The notes below the pieces were generated by a model. That model saw only the letters and a program-made list of their open reading frames with translations, searched no databases and had not been told where the DNA came from. A stretch of DNA of 64,000 nucleotides from Helichrysum umbraculigerum. Taxonomy: Eukaryota; Streptophyta; Magnoliopsida; Asterales; Asteraceae. Made by a program: the position numbers and the translations under genes. Of the stretch, positions 48,399 through 59,476 are shown in pieces. Within the stretch, counting starts at the first letter, position 1. Each line of letters starts with the position of its first letter. The DNA lies in assembly GCA_949592205.1 (NCBI GenBank), contig CATIUR010000012.1, forward strand, positions 172,001 to 236,000, in the 5' to 3' direction.

Positions 48399-49412
48399 AT
48401 GCCTCCAAAAAGACACACGTACAGCGACACCGAGATGGCTCAACTCATTGCACAAAGTGTGGCTCAAGCCATGGCTATATGACAACCGAGTTCAGGCAGT
48501 GATGATACAGCTGCAAACGGGCCACAACCCAAGCCCTGTTCTTACAAAGATTTCTTGAACTGCAAACCCTTAAACTTTAAGGGTACTGAAGGGGCCATAA
48601 GATTAATTCGATGGGCCGAGAAAATGGAATCAGTCTTCCGGATTTGCAACTGTCCCGAGGACTGCAAGGTTAAGTACGCCACCGGCACTTTCCTTGAAGG
48701 TGCCCTGACTTGGTGGAACACTTATGCCAATGATGTGGGTGTTGACATTGCATATCAAATTCCTTGGGAGGATTTGAAGAAGAAACTCACTGACGAGTAA
48801 TGTCCAAACGAAGAACTCCAACGACTGAAAGAAGAGTTCTGGAATTTGTCTGTTCAAGGTACCGATATCACCAGCTATACTACTAGATTTCAACAACTTG
48901 CGCTCCTCTGTCCTTCCATGGTTGATCCTGAGCGCAAGCGTATTCAGAGATACATACGCGGACTCCCGGAGAACATCTAGGTAAACGTGGCCTCATCCAA
49001 ACCCGCTGACATTCAGAGTGCCATTCGTATGGCTCATGAACTTATGGCTATGATTGTTAGCCGTGAAACACCTATCTCGTCCTCTGGCAACAACAAGAGA
49101 AAGTGGTCTGGAAATTCTAACAACCAGAACCAAAACCAGCAACCATCTAAGAAGCCGGAAACCATCAAAGCTTACACCTCTAGTTCTGACAATAGAAAGG
49201 ACTACAAAGGGGACAAACCTTACTGTTCTAGGTGCCAACTCCATCATAATGGTTCTTGTCCCTGTAGCAAGTGCAAGCGATTCGGGCACCTTGCTAAGGA
49301 CTGCAGGACCAACACTGCTAACCCCAAACCTAACACTCCTAGAACCTGTTATGAATGTGGAGTTGCAGGGCATTTCAGAAATGATTGCCCCAAATTGAAA
49401 AACCAGAAAGGG

Positions 49413-49443
<31 letters not shown>

Positions 49444-50543
49444 GGGGCAGAGCTTTTGTACTCAATACTGGGGATGCCCGCCAGGACCCGAATGTGGTCA
49501 CGGGTACGTTCCTTCTCAACAATTTGACTGCTTCTGTGTTATTTGATACTGGTGCTGATAGGAGCTTCATATCTGATGAGTTTTGTTCACTACTTGATAC
49601 TACGCCTGTTGCCTTAGATTCTAAGTACAAAGTAGAATTGGCAAACGGTAAACTCATAGAAGCCGATAGTATGATACCTAACTGCATGTTAAACTTAGCT
49701 GATGAACTATTCTCTATTAACCTTATGCCTGTCGAGATCGGCAGCTTTGATGTAATCGTCGGTATGGATTGGTTATCCAAACACCGCGCCGAGATTACCT
49801 ATTACGAGAAAATCGTCCGTATTCCTCTCGTCACCGGTGGAACTTTAATCGTACAAGGGGAGACCGGTGGGACGAGACTTAACATTATTTCTTGTATGAA
49901 AACCCGGAAATACTTGAGAAAAGGGTATCAGGCAATCCTCGCACATGTTATGGAGAAACAGTCGGAGGAGAAGCGACTTGAGGATGTGCCTATTGTTCGA
50001 GACTTCCCAGAAGTCTTTCCTGAAGACTTGCCTGGCCTTCCGCCACATAGACAAGTCGAGTTTTCTATTGACCTCGTGCCTAGATCCGCACCCGTGGCAC
50101 GAGCACCCTATCATTTAACACCTTCCGAACTTCAGGAGTTGTCTACACAACTACAAGAGCTCCTGGACAAAGGATTTATTCGACCGAGTTCCTCGCCTTG
50201 GGGAGCCCCGGTCCTCTTTGTGAAAAAGAAAGACGGTTCTTTCCGCATGTGCATTGACTATCGTGAACTTAACAAGTTAACCGTCAAGAACCATTACCCA
50301 CTACCTCGCATTGATGACCTGTTTGACCAACTTCAGGGGTCGAGTTTTTATTCAAAAATCGATCTACGGTCGGGTTATCACCAACTCCGAGTTCGTGACG
50401 AAGATATTCCTAAAACAGCCTTCCGAACTCGCTACGGGCATTACGAATTCCAAGTGATGCCATTCGGCTTGACCAATGCACCGGCAGTATTCATGGACCT
50501 TATGAATCGGGTGTGTAAGCCTTACCTTGAATCGGGTGTGTAA
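48399..50543 (+). pseudogene. Element III gag, protease and RT start, with three in-frame stops
   Basis: The ATG at 48399 (MPPKRHTYSDTEMAQ) opens gag. The frame carries TGA 48480-48482, TAA 48798-48800 and TAG 48978-48980, all in phase with the rest. Domains: gag core (GTEGAIRLIRWAEKMESVF, GALTWWNTYAN), zinc knuckle CYECGVAGHFRNDCP, protease LFDTGADRSF, and RT up to FGLTNAPAVFMDLMNRV. At 50505-50554 a 25-base direct duplication shifts the frame just before the RT active site, and the frame ends at 50543. Confidence 0.9.
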
Positions 50544-52859
50544 GCCTTACCTTGACAAGTTTATCATCGTCTTTATCGATGACATTCTGATTTACTCGTG
50601 CAATGAACAAGAACACGTGCAACATCTAAAAACCATTCTAGAACTACTCAAGCACGAGGAGTTATATGCCAAATTCTCCAAGTGTGAGTTCTGGATGTAA
50701 ACTGTACAATTCCTTGGACACATTATTGAGAGTCAAGGAATTCATGTTGATCCTTCGAAAATTGAGGCCATCAAGTGTTGGCAAGTACCTACTACACCCA
50801 CCGAAGTGCGACAATTCTTAGGACTCGCTGGATACTACAGGCGATTCATCAAGAATTTTTCAAAAATAGCTCAACCACTCACTGCACTGACTCAAAAAGA
50901 AAAGAAGTTCGACTGGACTGATAAACAGGAGTCAGCTTTCCAGCTGCTCAAACAAAAACTCTGCAGTGCACCGATATTATCATTACCCGAAGGCAACGAT
51001 GACTTCGTGGTATACTGTGACGCTTCACACCAAGGTCTCGGTTGCGTGCTGATGCAACGAGACAAAGTCATTGCTTACGCCTCTCGACAACTCAAGGTCC
51101 ATGAAAAGAATTACACTACTCATGACCTAGAGTTGGGGGCCGTTGTATTTGCTCTTAAAATCTGGAGACACTACTTGTACGGTACCAAGTGTACAATTTT
51201 CACCGATCACAAAAGTCTCCAACACATCTTCGACCAGAAAGACCTAAGCATGAGACAACGTCGTTGGGTCGAACTACTTACTGATTACGACTGTGAAATT
51301 CGATACCATCCAGGCAAGGCAAACGTCGTTGCCGATGCCTTAAGTCGTAAGGAACGAGTGAAACCCCTTCGAGTCCGAGCACTTACCATGACGGTACACA
51401 ACGATCTCATTATACAAATCATTACCGCTCAACTCGAAGCACTCAAAGCTGAAAATGTGAAATACGAGGCCTTACGAGGCATGGACAAACAGTTTGAAAC
51501 CAAACCAAACGGGGCCAAATACTTCTTGAACCGAATCTGGTTACCAAGCTATGGAAACTTGCGAGACTTAGTGATGGACGAGGCACACAAGTCTAAGTAC
51601 TCTATACACCCCGGTGCCGACAAAATGTACCATGGCATCAAGGAGTTGTATTGGTGGCCAAACATGAAAGCTGACATTGCAACTTATGTGAGCAAGTGTC
51701 TTACTTGCTCAAAGGTTAAAGCCGAATACCAGAAACCTTCTGGTTTGCTACACCAACCGGAAATCCCTGAATGGAAATGGGAGCATATTACTATGGATTT
51801 CATTACTAAACTTCCAAAAACACCTAGCGGTTGCGATACCATTTGGGTGATCGTAGACCGACTTACTAAATCTGTGCATTTCCTAGCCATCAAGGAAACT
51901 GACAAGATGGAACATTTGACACGGATCTACCTGAAAAAGATCGTGTCAAGACACGGTGTGCCCATCTCGATTATCTCTGACCGAGATGCTCGATTTACTT
52001 CTCACTTTTGGCGATCTTTGCAAAAATCTCTTGGTACTCGTTTGGATATGAGTACTGCATACCATCCTCAAACCGATGGCCAAAGTGAACGAACCATACA
52101 AACACTGGAGGATATGCTACGAGCCTGCGTAGTTGACTTCGGTAAAAACTGGGAAAATCACTTACCTTTATGTGAGTTTTCTTACAACAACAGTTACCAC
52201 ACCAGCATCAAAGCTGCACCCTTCGAGGCACTGTACGGTCGTAAGTGCCGATCACCTATCTGTTGGACTGAGGTGGGGGATACACAACTCACCGGTCCGG
52301 AAATCATACACGAAACAACTGAAAAGATCGTCGGTATACAAAACTGACTGAAAGCCGCGAGTGACCGTCAGAAAGCTATGCTGACATGAGACGCAAACAT
52401 CTCGAGTTCCAGGTTGGAGATCGAGTACTTCTTAAAGTCTCGCCTTGGAAAGGCGTTATTCGTTTTGGCAAACGTGGGAAACTAAATCCCAGATACATCG
52501 GACCGTTCGAAATCCTGGAAAGGATTGGTCCAGTGGCATACAGACTGCAGCTACCTTCTCAACTCAGTAGCGTGCACCCTACCTTTCACATTTCTAACTT
52601 GAAGAAATGTCTGTCTGATGAGACACTGATTATACCTCTCGACGAGATACACATTGACGACAAACTACACTTTGTCGAAGAACCCGTGGAAATTATGGAC
52701 CGTGAGGTCAAACGCTTGAAACAAAGTCATATTCCCATCGTCAAGGTCAGGTGGAATTCGAGGCGTGGTCCTGAATTCACTTGGGAACGGGAAGACCAAA
52801 TGCGACTGAAACATCCACACCTGTTCACAGACTCAACTCACACCGCGACTACGAGCTAA
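50530..52859 (+). pseudogene. Element III RT-RNaseH-integrase part of pol, broken
   Basis: Continues the polyprotein after the duplication. RT with FIDDIL, a TAA at 50698-50700, then a long frame to 52347 with RNase H (VYCDAS, TDHKSL) and integrase (HHCC finger, DDE core, TAYHPQTDGQSERTIQ). A frameshift between 52345 and 52386 separates the last part (VSPWKGVIRFGKRGKL and the chromo-like RWNSRRGPEFTWERED), ending in TAA at 52857-52859. Confidence 0.9.
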
Positions 52860-52874
52860 TTTCGGGACGAAATT
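52858..52874 (+). other. Pre-PPT hairpin of element III
   Basis: AATTTCG/CGAAATT around GGA, overlapping the stop codon of pol. Confidence 0.75.
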
Positions 52875-52879
52875 CTCCT

Positions 52880-52892
52880 AACAAGGGGAGAA
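52880..52892 (+). other. Polypurine tract of element III
   Basis: AACAAGGGGAGAA directly before the 3' LTR. Confidence 0.85.
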
Positions 52893-54612
52893 TGTGACAC
52901 CCGCTAATTTAGGACTATTATTAGTGCCTAAACTATTTGTAATTTCGTGTATTTAGTATTATATTAATCTAAATAAACGTAACTTTCTGTGTAATTACAT
53001 ACACGAAACGTGATTCGTATAAATCGTACATTTATGAACCGGACGAGGTCCGACACTATTTACTATGGACGTTGGTGACAAACTGTTAAAATAATGTGGA
53101 TTTATCCAAACAAACATTATTTACCTTAATATATTGCGAGAATATATTACACGTATTAAATATCGTATAAAACACTCGGTACGTGACGAAAACGCGTGGA
53201 ACGCGCTCGACACACGAAATAAACTTAAGTTATATTTTTATAACTTCATAATAAGTATTTTGATAAAATACTTTGGTTAAAAATATCGCGATTACACACG
53301 TACAACTAAAACGTTTGAAAACGGTACACGACTCGAATAAAAGTACAAATTCGTAACTGACAACCATATGAGACCCGAAATATATTTTAATAACTTAAAA
53401 TATGTTACTTGAGCAAAACTTTTATCAGAAATATTGTATTTTAAATCGTTAACAAAACGTATTATATAAAACGTTATACGGTTGATTAAAACGTAAAACG
53501 ATCGGGTAATCGAAAACGAGGCAATACGCAAACTTGGAAAATGATTAAACACACCCACCTAGTGGGTAGGACCCACTGAAAACCGGCCAAAGGGGGAGGC
53601 AAGGTGTGCCATACCCCTTTGCCTCTTTGACTCTCTCAAAACCCACCGCACCCTCACCTCACCTCACCTCACTCATTCTTCTCCCTTTTACACTCCACAC
53701 CCTCCCTACTCTCTATCCATCTCTTCTCTGCATTTTTTATCAGCCACAAGACAACCACCATCATCCACCATTGGCCACCACCTTACTCTTGAAGGAAAAA
53801 CGAAGCCGAAGGCACCAAAACGATCACCTACGCGTGTACATCACTTCTACCGTCTCCATTTCTTCATACACCATTGTGAGGCTTCAAAACTCTTCAACTT
53901 TACTTACATAATGATTATTTACATGTTATGTTGCTTATTTAACTAGTTAATGTCCAAATACCATGTCGAAAAACGTTTTAAAACACAAACAAGAACATCA
54001 CAGAATCTGTCTCAGGAAAACAGGCTCACGAAAATAAACATACAAAATCGTATGCTTAATATAAATGTATGAAACCAACGTCAAAATCTTTATATTTTCG
54101 TTGTCTACAACTTTCGTGTTTTGCTCGAAGCTTAGAAATACACCAATTCTCCTAGAAAACCCGATTCGTGAGACTATCACTGTTTTGGCCGGAATTCGGA
54201 CCCGACATCTTCTCGATTTTATTTAACTAACTTAGAGACTCCCATAGTCCTTGGTAAAAATATGTAAGGTACTAGAGACCTAGTAGAACATGTGGTAATT
54301 TTTGCGGAACTTAAATCGGACTAGAAATGAGTCAAAATAAATGGCGAAACAAACAATTAAAAGGAAATGAAAAATCTCAGACCTGCGACAATACCATTGT
54401 CGCATGTACAAAATTCTGAGAATTTATTATCGCATGAACAGTGATCCGACAATCTATTATCGCATGAACAGTGTTACGAGAATCCATTGTCGTATAAGTC
54501 TTCTTCTTTTGCCTACGACAATACCTATTGTCGTATGAACAGTGTCCGTGAATGCCATTGTCGCATGAACAGTGTCCGAGAATGTCATTGTCGCACGAAA
54601 TGGAAACTTTAA

Positions 54613-54668
<56 letters not shown>

Positions 54669-54751
54669 ACACTAAGTATCGAATATGTACAACAACTATA
54701 CCTTATACGACAATACACTTACACGATATACATATTCTTTGAGACGTATAT
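52893..54751 (+). repeat. Element III 3' LTR, first segment
   Basis: Matches the start of the 5' LTR (from 43815) to the middle of the second TA microsatellite region, where the Athila-type LTR begins. Contains the palindrome array at 54384-54596 and a TA run at about 54616-54663. Confidence 0.93.
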
Positions 54752-55090
54752 TGATAAGCATCAAATAGATAGTATATTTTATAGTAATTTATCCCTATGT
54801 TTATATACATTTTAGTGCATTTATATGATTTTAGATACTTATTTTGTTAATATTTGCAGAAATGTATTTTAATTAAAGAATGAAGAAAAAGGAGCAAAAA
54901 CTAATCCGAAACTGAAAGAAACTGAAGAAAATGAAGAAATGAAGAAAAAAGAGCTTAAACCTTGAAGAAATGAAGACTAAAAGTGTTAAAATAAAGAATT
55001 GGGCCAAGAAGACAAAGAAGTCCGGATATGAAGATTAATAGTCCAAAAGTTAAGCCCAAGCCCGAAATTAGAATATTCTGGAATTAACAT

Positions 55091-55219
55091 TCAACCGGCG
55101 GTTGGTTTAACCAACCGGCGGTTGGGCTTTAGGGTTTAAAGGTGGTGCAGACACGTGGAGTTGGACCCGGATACAAATAACTCCAACCGGCGGTTGGAGA
55201 ACCCAACCGGCTGTTGGAA
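55091..55219 (+). repeat. CCAACCGGCGGTTGG palindrome array in Athila-type LTR
   Basis: Four copies of a quasi-palindrome with CAACCG arms against CGGTTG, one with CTGTTGG. The 3' LTR copy (63837-63943) has three, lacking one of the first two. They lie just upstream of the TATA box. Confidence 0.85.
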
Positions 55220-55235
55220 GGTCGGTTTTGAAAAC

Positions 55236-55243
55236 TATAAATA
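55236..55243 (+). promoter_or_regulatory. TATA box of the Athila-type LTR
   Basis: TATAAATA followed by GAGG, about 17 bases after the palindrome array. The 3' LTR has the same at 63961-63968. Confidence 0.7.
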
Positions 55244-56319
55244 GAGGCTCAAATCAGCTTAAACCATATACGATTCAAGAATACTAAAACCGAAAGTTAG
55301 GGTTTTAGGTCGACTTTAGGTGCGATTTTGGAGGCTAAAGAGCTAGGGTTTGAAGGCTTTTAACCCTAGGAAAAGCTAGTTCGTCAATTGGTTCGATTTC
55401 TTTATCCTTGTAACTTTAATAACCTTATTGAGTTATTTATGATATTGTTTATTTGATTTAAATGTGAATTAGGTTTTCATTATATTTGTTTGAGTAAATT
55501 TTTATTGAGTTTATTATTTGAATTATATGTTTATGTTGGAACTATATTATTGAATGTTTATTATACAAGAATTGTCTTTATTATGATATTTTAGTGATTA
55601 TTCTTGACATAATTAGACTGATTTATATTAAATTAGGATTACCATAAATTGTTTATACAAATTAAGTGATTGTGTTTATGTTTTGATCTTAACCTTATGC
55701 GATAAACTAAGAATGATTCATTAATATAAAGTAATACTGCGATTCAAGCCTAACCATAGAAATTGTATAATAAATTGATGATAGATCGTATTAATTAGTA
55801 ACACTTTGCGTAACCTTATGATTGTGTTTCTATGATGAGGATTTGACTTAACCCTAAGTGATCTTCTACATTAGTAAATCACCAGTAATAATAGTCAACA
55901 AAGCAAATAGACATAAGTACATATATTAAGTTTAATTAATAATAGTTTGAATAATTATAATCTTTTATCCAATTGAGTATACCTAAGTTGTTCCTTAAAA
56001 CTTATCTGTTAGAATCTGTATCAAAAATATAAATATAAATATGTTCGTTCGGAACTAAAACGTCCCCTTTATCTTGTAGATTATTGTAAATTGGATCCTT
56101 GTATTTATTTGTATTATAATTGTAAATATTTGTAATTAGAATAAATAGATAATTAGTTATAAATAAGAATCACGTTTCTTGTGTTCCTTGTGTTCGAATT
56201 TGGACTTACTTATTAAGCTATATTACATGAACAGGTCAATTTTGCCTGAATTGTGTGATAATATTATTTAGTATTTCCTTAATTTAAACTTGTTATTATA
56301 ATTGCATATACTTTCATCA

Positions 56320-56324
<5 letters not shown>

Positions 56325-56383
<59 letters not shown>

Positions 56384-56858
56384 TACTTTGCTCGACACAA
56401 TTAGTACCATAAAACTACTATACTTTGGGAAGTATGCACTACAACTTAAAATACGGATGAGTTTACACTCAATTTATTATGAGATTACACTCATACATAC
56501 ACGAGATTACACTTGAATCTCTTGACTTAAAAAGACAAGCTTACACTCGCACGAGTTTACACTCGAACGGACTTACATCCGAACAACGATTAAGGGTCAC
56601 ATTGCAAATAATCAACTTATGTGTATGCTTTACAAGGTATACAAACACGATGAACTACATAATAATAATATTTGAATTATTATTACACCTCCGTCACCAA
56701 CGGGCCACACTTATTTACCAAATGATAACAAAAGTACAAACAAATACTTGGACATTTCCTAGTTGAGTGGACAACTAGTATGGGTGATCCTTCATGACAC
56801 CGACTTACTTACTTACTTGCTTAACAACCTTGTGCGTTTCGGACGCCAAAAGGTTGCA
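56325..56858 (+). repeat. Element III 3' LTR, second segment
   Basis: Resumes at the TA run and matches the 5' LTR from about 45690 to about 46190 (TACTACTTTGCTCGACAC, TTACACTC repeats, GTTTCGGACGCCA). It breaks abruptly at 56858, after AGGTTGCA. Confidence 0.9.
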
Positions 56859-59476
56859 CGATTCAAACTCGTGGAGATCCAAGACCGGGAGTGGTTAGGC
56901 CTGCTATAGCTAGAGAAGTAGAGTTTGAATTAAAGGGACAATTTCTGAAGGAATTGAGAGAAAATCCTTTTATAGGAGAAGATAAAGAAGATGCTAATGA
57001 GCATGTTGAGAAAATTTTAGAGATTGCAGATATGTTTAATATTCCTAATGTTACACGAGATCAGGTTATGTTACGAGTATTTCCTTTAACATTAAAGGAT
57101 GGAGCTAAGAGATGGATTAATAATGAACCAGCCGGATCTATTACTACTTGGGAAGATCTTCGTACAAAATTTCTAAAAATGTATTGTACACCTTCCAAAA
57201 CTTCAAAGATGATCGATGAGATTAGGAATTTTAAGCAGAAACCCGATGAATCTCTATATCAAGCTTGGGAAAGATATAAGGAGATGTTACATAAATGTCC
57301 ACAACACGATTTGAATGTCCAACAAGAAATAACGGTATTCTATAAAGGAGTTGATCGAGCAACACGACAACAGTTAGATGCACAAGGCCTAGTACCTAAG
57401 AAAACTCCAGCAGTAGCAAAAGCCGGAATTGAAGAATTAGCTAAGAATTCTCAGTTATGGGATGATGGTTCATCTGGAAGAAAAAGGATATCTGAAGATA
57501 GTGATGGTCTCGCAGCTATCACTGCAAAATTGGAAAGTATGGGAAGAGATATTAAGAAATTGAATGAACAAGTTCATGCAATCAGGATTGGTTGTGAAAT
57601 ATGTGGAGGAAATCATCTAAAAACAGAATGTCCTAATAATGATAGTGAAATGAACACTGAAGAAGTTATGTATGGGGATTTTCAAGGAAATCCAAATTAT
57701 CGTCAAGTTTCAAACTTTAGAAGAACTAATCAACCAGGACAACAGTATCAACAAGGAGCACCAGGTTTCTATGTCAAAACGGGACAAAATCCGTCCTATT
57801 CTGACAGAATCAATACGTTAGAAGGCATTTTGGGAAAAATGGTTGAAGCAAGTAATAAAAGAATGGATGATCATGATACAAGGATGCGTAATAATGAAGC
57901 ATCAATCAAACAAATTAAAGGATCAGTTCATCAAATTGCTAAAACATTACAGGAGCGATTTCCGGGAACATTGCCAGGATTTACTGAAACAAATCCAAAG
58001 GAGCAAGCTAAAGCAGTAATTACCAGAAGTGGTAAGAATGTTGACTCTCTTGTTATAACTAATAAAATTGTTGAGTCTGAACAGGTTGAAAAAGAAACAA
58101 TTGATGAAGACATACACCCAAATAAAAAGAGCATTGGAGAAAATAAGGTTAAAGAAGTCATCAAAGACTATACACCCCCACTTCCATATCCAGCTGCTCT
58201 TAGGAAGGACAAAAAAGATGAACAATACCACAAATTTCTGGAAAATCTGAAACAACTTCATATTAATATTCCTTTTGTTGAAGCTATAGCTCAAATGCCT
58301 AAGTATGCAAAATATCTTAAGGAGCTGCTGACTAACAAAAGTAAACTGGATAATGTGACAAAAGTGACTATGAATGCGAGATGCTCAGCAATAATGCAAA
58401 ATAAGCTACCTCCAAAAGTCAAAGATCCATGGAGTATTACTATACCTTGCAAAATTGGTGAAATTACTATTGAAAATGCATTAGCAGATTTAGGTGCTAG
58501 TATTTCTTTAATGCCATATACTCTTTATATGCGATTAGGATTAGGGGAACCAAAACCTATTCGTATGTGTATTGAATTAGCTGACCGATCTGTGCAATAT
58601 CCTAGGGGGATAGTTGAAAATGTTTTAATTAAAGTTGATAAATTTGTTTTTCCATGTGATTTTGTAATCTTAGATATGGTAGAAGACCCTAAAGTCCCTA
58701 TTATATTAGGAAGACCATTTTTAGCAACTACACATGCCCTAATAGATGTTTTTAATAGAAAAATTACCATGAGGTTAGGAAATGATAAAATTATTTTTGA
58801 TGTTAATAATTCCATGAAATTTCCTGATTATGTGGATGATACTTGTTATTATTTAAATTCATATGAATATATGGATAATTCTTCTTTTCAAGATTTTTTG
58901 GGAAAAGATCAAGCAGATATAGGAATTCTTAATGGATGGACTGAAGAGTTTGACACTGCAAAGGATTTAGCAGAATTTGATAAGTTATCAGAGGAAGATG
59001 AAGATTTGGAAGAAGCAACCGTGGTTATTCAACAACATCCTGAAGAGGAAGCAATACAGCCAGTTGCTAAAATTATTAACCAAGAATTGATACCATATTC
59101 TGTGAATAATATTCCTTGTTTTAAAGAAGAGATATTTGAGATCAAGACATCTATTGAAGAACCACCACAGTTGGAACTTAAAGAGCTACCAGCATATTTG
59201 GAATATGCTTATTTACAAGGCACATCAGACTTGCCAGTTATAATATCTTCAAAATTGTCAAAAGCAGAGAAAGAACGATTAGTTCAGGTTCTTAAACAGC
59301 ATAAACAAGCCATAGCATGGAAGATCACGGATATTAAGGGAATCAGTCCTACATACCGTACTCATAAAATCTTGATGGAAAAAGATTTTAAGCCAGTCGT
59401 ACAACCATTGAAAAGATTAAATCCGAATGTTAAAGATGTGGTCAGAAAAGAAATCATTAAATTGCTGGATTCATGA
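56859..59476 (+). pseudogene. Athila-type gag and protease, 5'-truncated
   Basis: Coding begins in mid-frame at the junction; the first clear words are VVRPAIAREVEFELKGQFL, a typical Athila gag start region. The frame is open to TGA 59474-59476. Domains: gag core (DGAKRWINNEPAGSI, TKFLKMYCTP), a CCHC-like knuckle (CEICGGNHLKTECP), a long linker, aspartic protease with ADLGASISLMP and ILGRPFLAT, and the start of RT. The LTR, primer site, leader and start codon are absent upstream, so the copy cannot express gag normally. Family knowledge: Athila is a non-chromoviral Ty3/Gypsy lineage without an integrase chromodomain. Confidence 0.9.

Larger units (their letters stand above)
54752..56324 (+). 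mobile_element. Solo LTR of an Athila-type element in the TA repeat of element III
   Basis: Starts TGATAAGCATC, ends CATCA, 1573 bases. Bases 54747-54751 and 56325-56329 are both TATAT, as a 5-bp target duplication would be, though in a TA repeat this is weak evidence. It is homologous to the LTR beginning at 63490. No primer site or internal sequence follows; element III LTR resumes instead, so it is a solo LTR or a product of rearrangement. Confidence 0.85.
43815..56858 (+). mobile_element. Element III: Del/Tekay-like chromovirus related to element I, with its 3' LTR interrupted
   Basis: A 5' LTR of 3278 bases (43815-47092), a degraded primer site, a leader ORF, gag-pol, a polypurine tract and a 3' LTR starting at 52893. 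The 3' LTR is interrupted by a solo Athila-type LTR (54752-56324) and cut off at 56858 by Athila internal sequence, losing roughly its last 0.9 kb. LTR ends (TGTGACACCCG) and protein wording tie it to element I, but the LTRs are longer. The first kilobase of the LTR pair shows more differences by eye than in elements I or II, and gag-pol has more lesions, so it is older. A right-hand target duplication is not in view. Confidence 0.9.
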
